Below are positions 5,172-5,192 of a DNA stretch of 5,192 nt, piece by piece. Numbering within the stretch: position 1 is the first letter of the stretch; the number at the start of each line of letters is the position of its first letter. A program made the translations under genes and the position numbers. The DNA comes from Acidobacteriaceae bacterium. GTDB taxonomy: Bacteria; Acidobacteriota; Terriglobia; Terriglobales; Acidobacteriaceae. The stretch spans positions 1 through 5,192 of the forward strand of contig PKXI01000215.1 of assembly GCA_003133425.1 (NCBI GenBank), read 5' to 3'. A model generated the notes under the pieces. The model ran no database searches, had not been told where the DNA came from, and saw only the letters and a list, made by a program, of their open reading frames with translations.

Positions 5172-5192
5172 CGTTAAATCGTGCTGTGAAGT

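Overview
The window looks like a chromosomal stretch from a GC-rich bacterium, most likely an acidobacterium of the Terriglobia/Acidobacteriaceae type. That assignment rests on the style of the intergenic palindromes (TCCCACCC...GGATGGGGCACCCGG units; GGCACGACT-AA-AGTCGTGCC) and on the look of the proteins. It is recognition from memory, not a search.

Layout. (1) Positions 1-870: a small HUH/Y1 transposase of the RAYT type (REP-associated tyrosine transposase) on the minus strand at 115-633. REP-like palindromes lie on both sides of it: one starts 2 bases past its stop codon, and three more lie in the 350 bases behind its start. (2) Positions 962-2575: an IS110-family insertion sequence on the minus strand, with one 447-residue DEDD recombinase and about 250 bases of non-coding leader. 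It appears to have split an interspersed repeat, with GCTC at both junctions. (3) Positions 2576-2860: gene-free DNA with two more REP-like palindromes. (4) Positions 2861-3445: rubrerythrin, minus strand. (5) Positions 3593-4951: a TrpB2-type tryptophan synthase beta chain, plus strand, divergent from rubrerythrin across a 147-base gap. (6) Positions 4952-5192: three further palindromes of at least two families and nothing that looks coding.

The most interesting signal is in the IS110 leader. IS110-family recombinases such as IS621 are guided by a bridge RNA encoded in this position. The leader, read in the transposase sense, contains GCTGCGC, then a small UUCG-loop hairpin, then TCTTGAGC. 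These two segments match the two halves of the proposed insertion site (GCTGCG-CT-CAAGA once the element is removed). The first is identical to the left half and the second is the reverse complement of the right half, which is the layout expected for a bridge-RNA target-binding loop. Further on, TCAGGAG matches the element's own end across the core and is a weaker candidate donor guide.

The second theme is the REP family. Five copies share nearly constant flanks while the palindrome arms change in a base-paired, compensated way, and they surround a RAYT gene. Two looser relatives have longer perfect arms. Rubrerythrin (peroxide defence) and TrpB2 (tryptophan from indole and serine) are ordinary housekeeping genes with no visible functional link to the mobile DNA.
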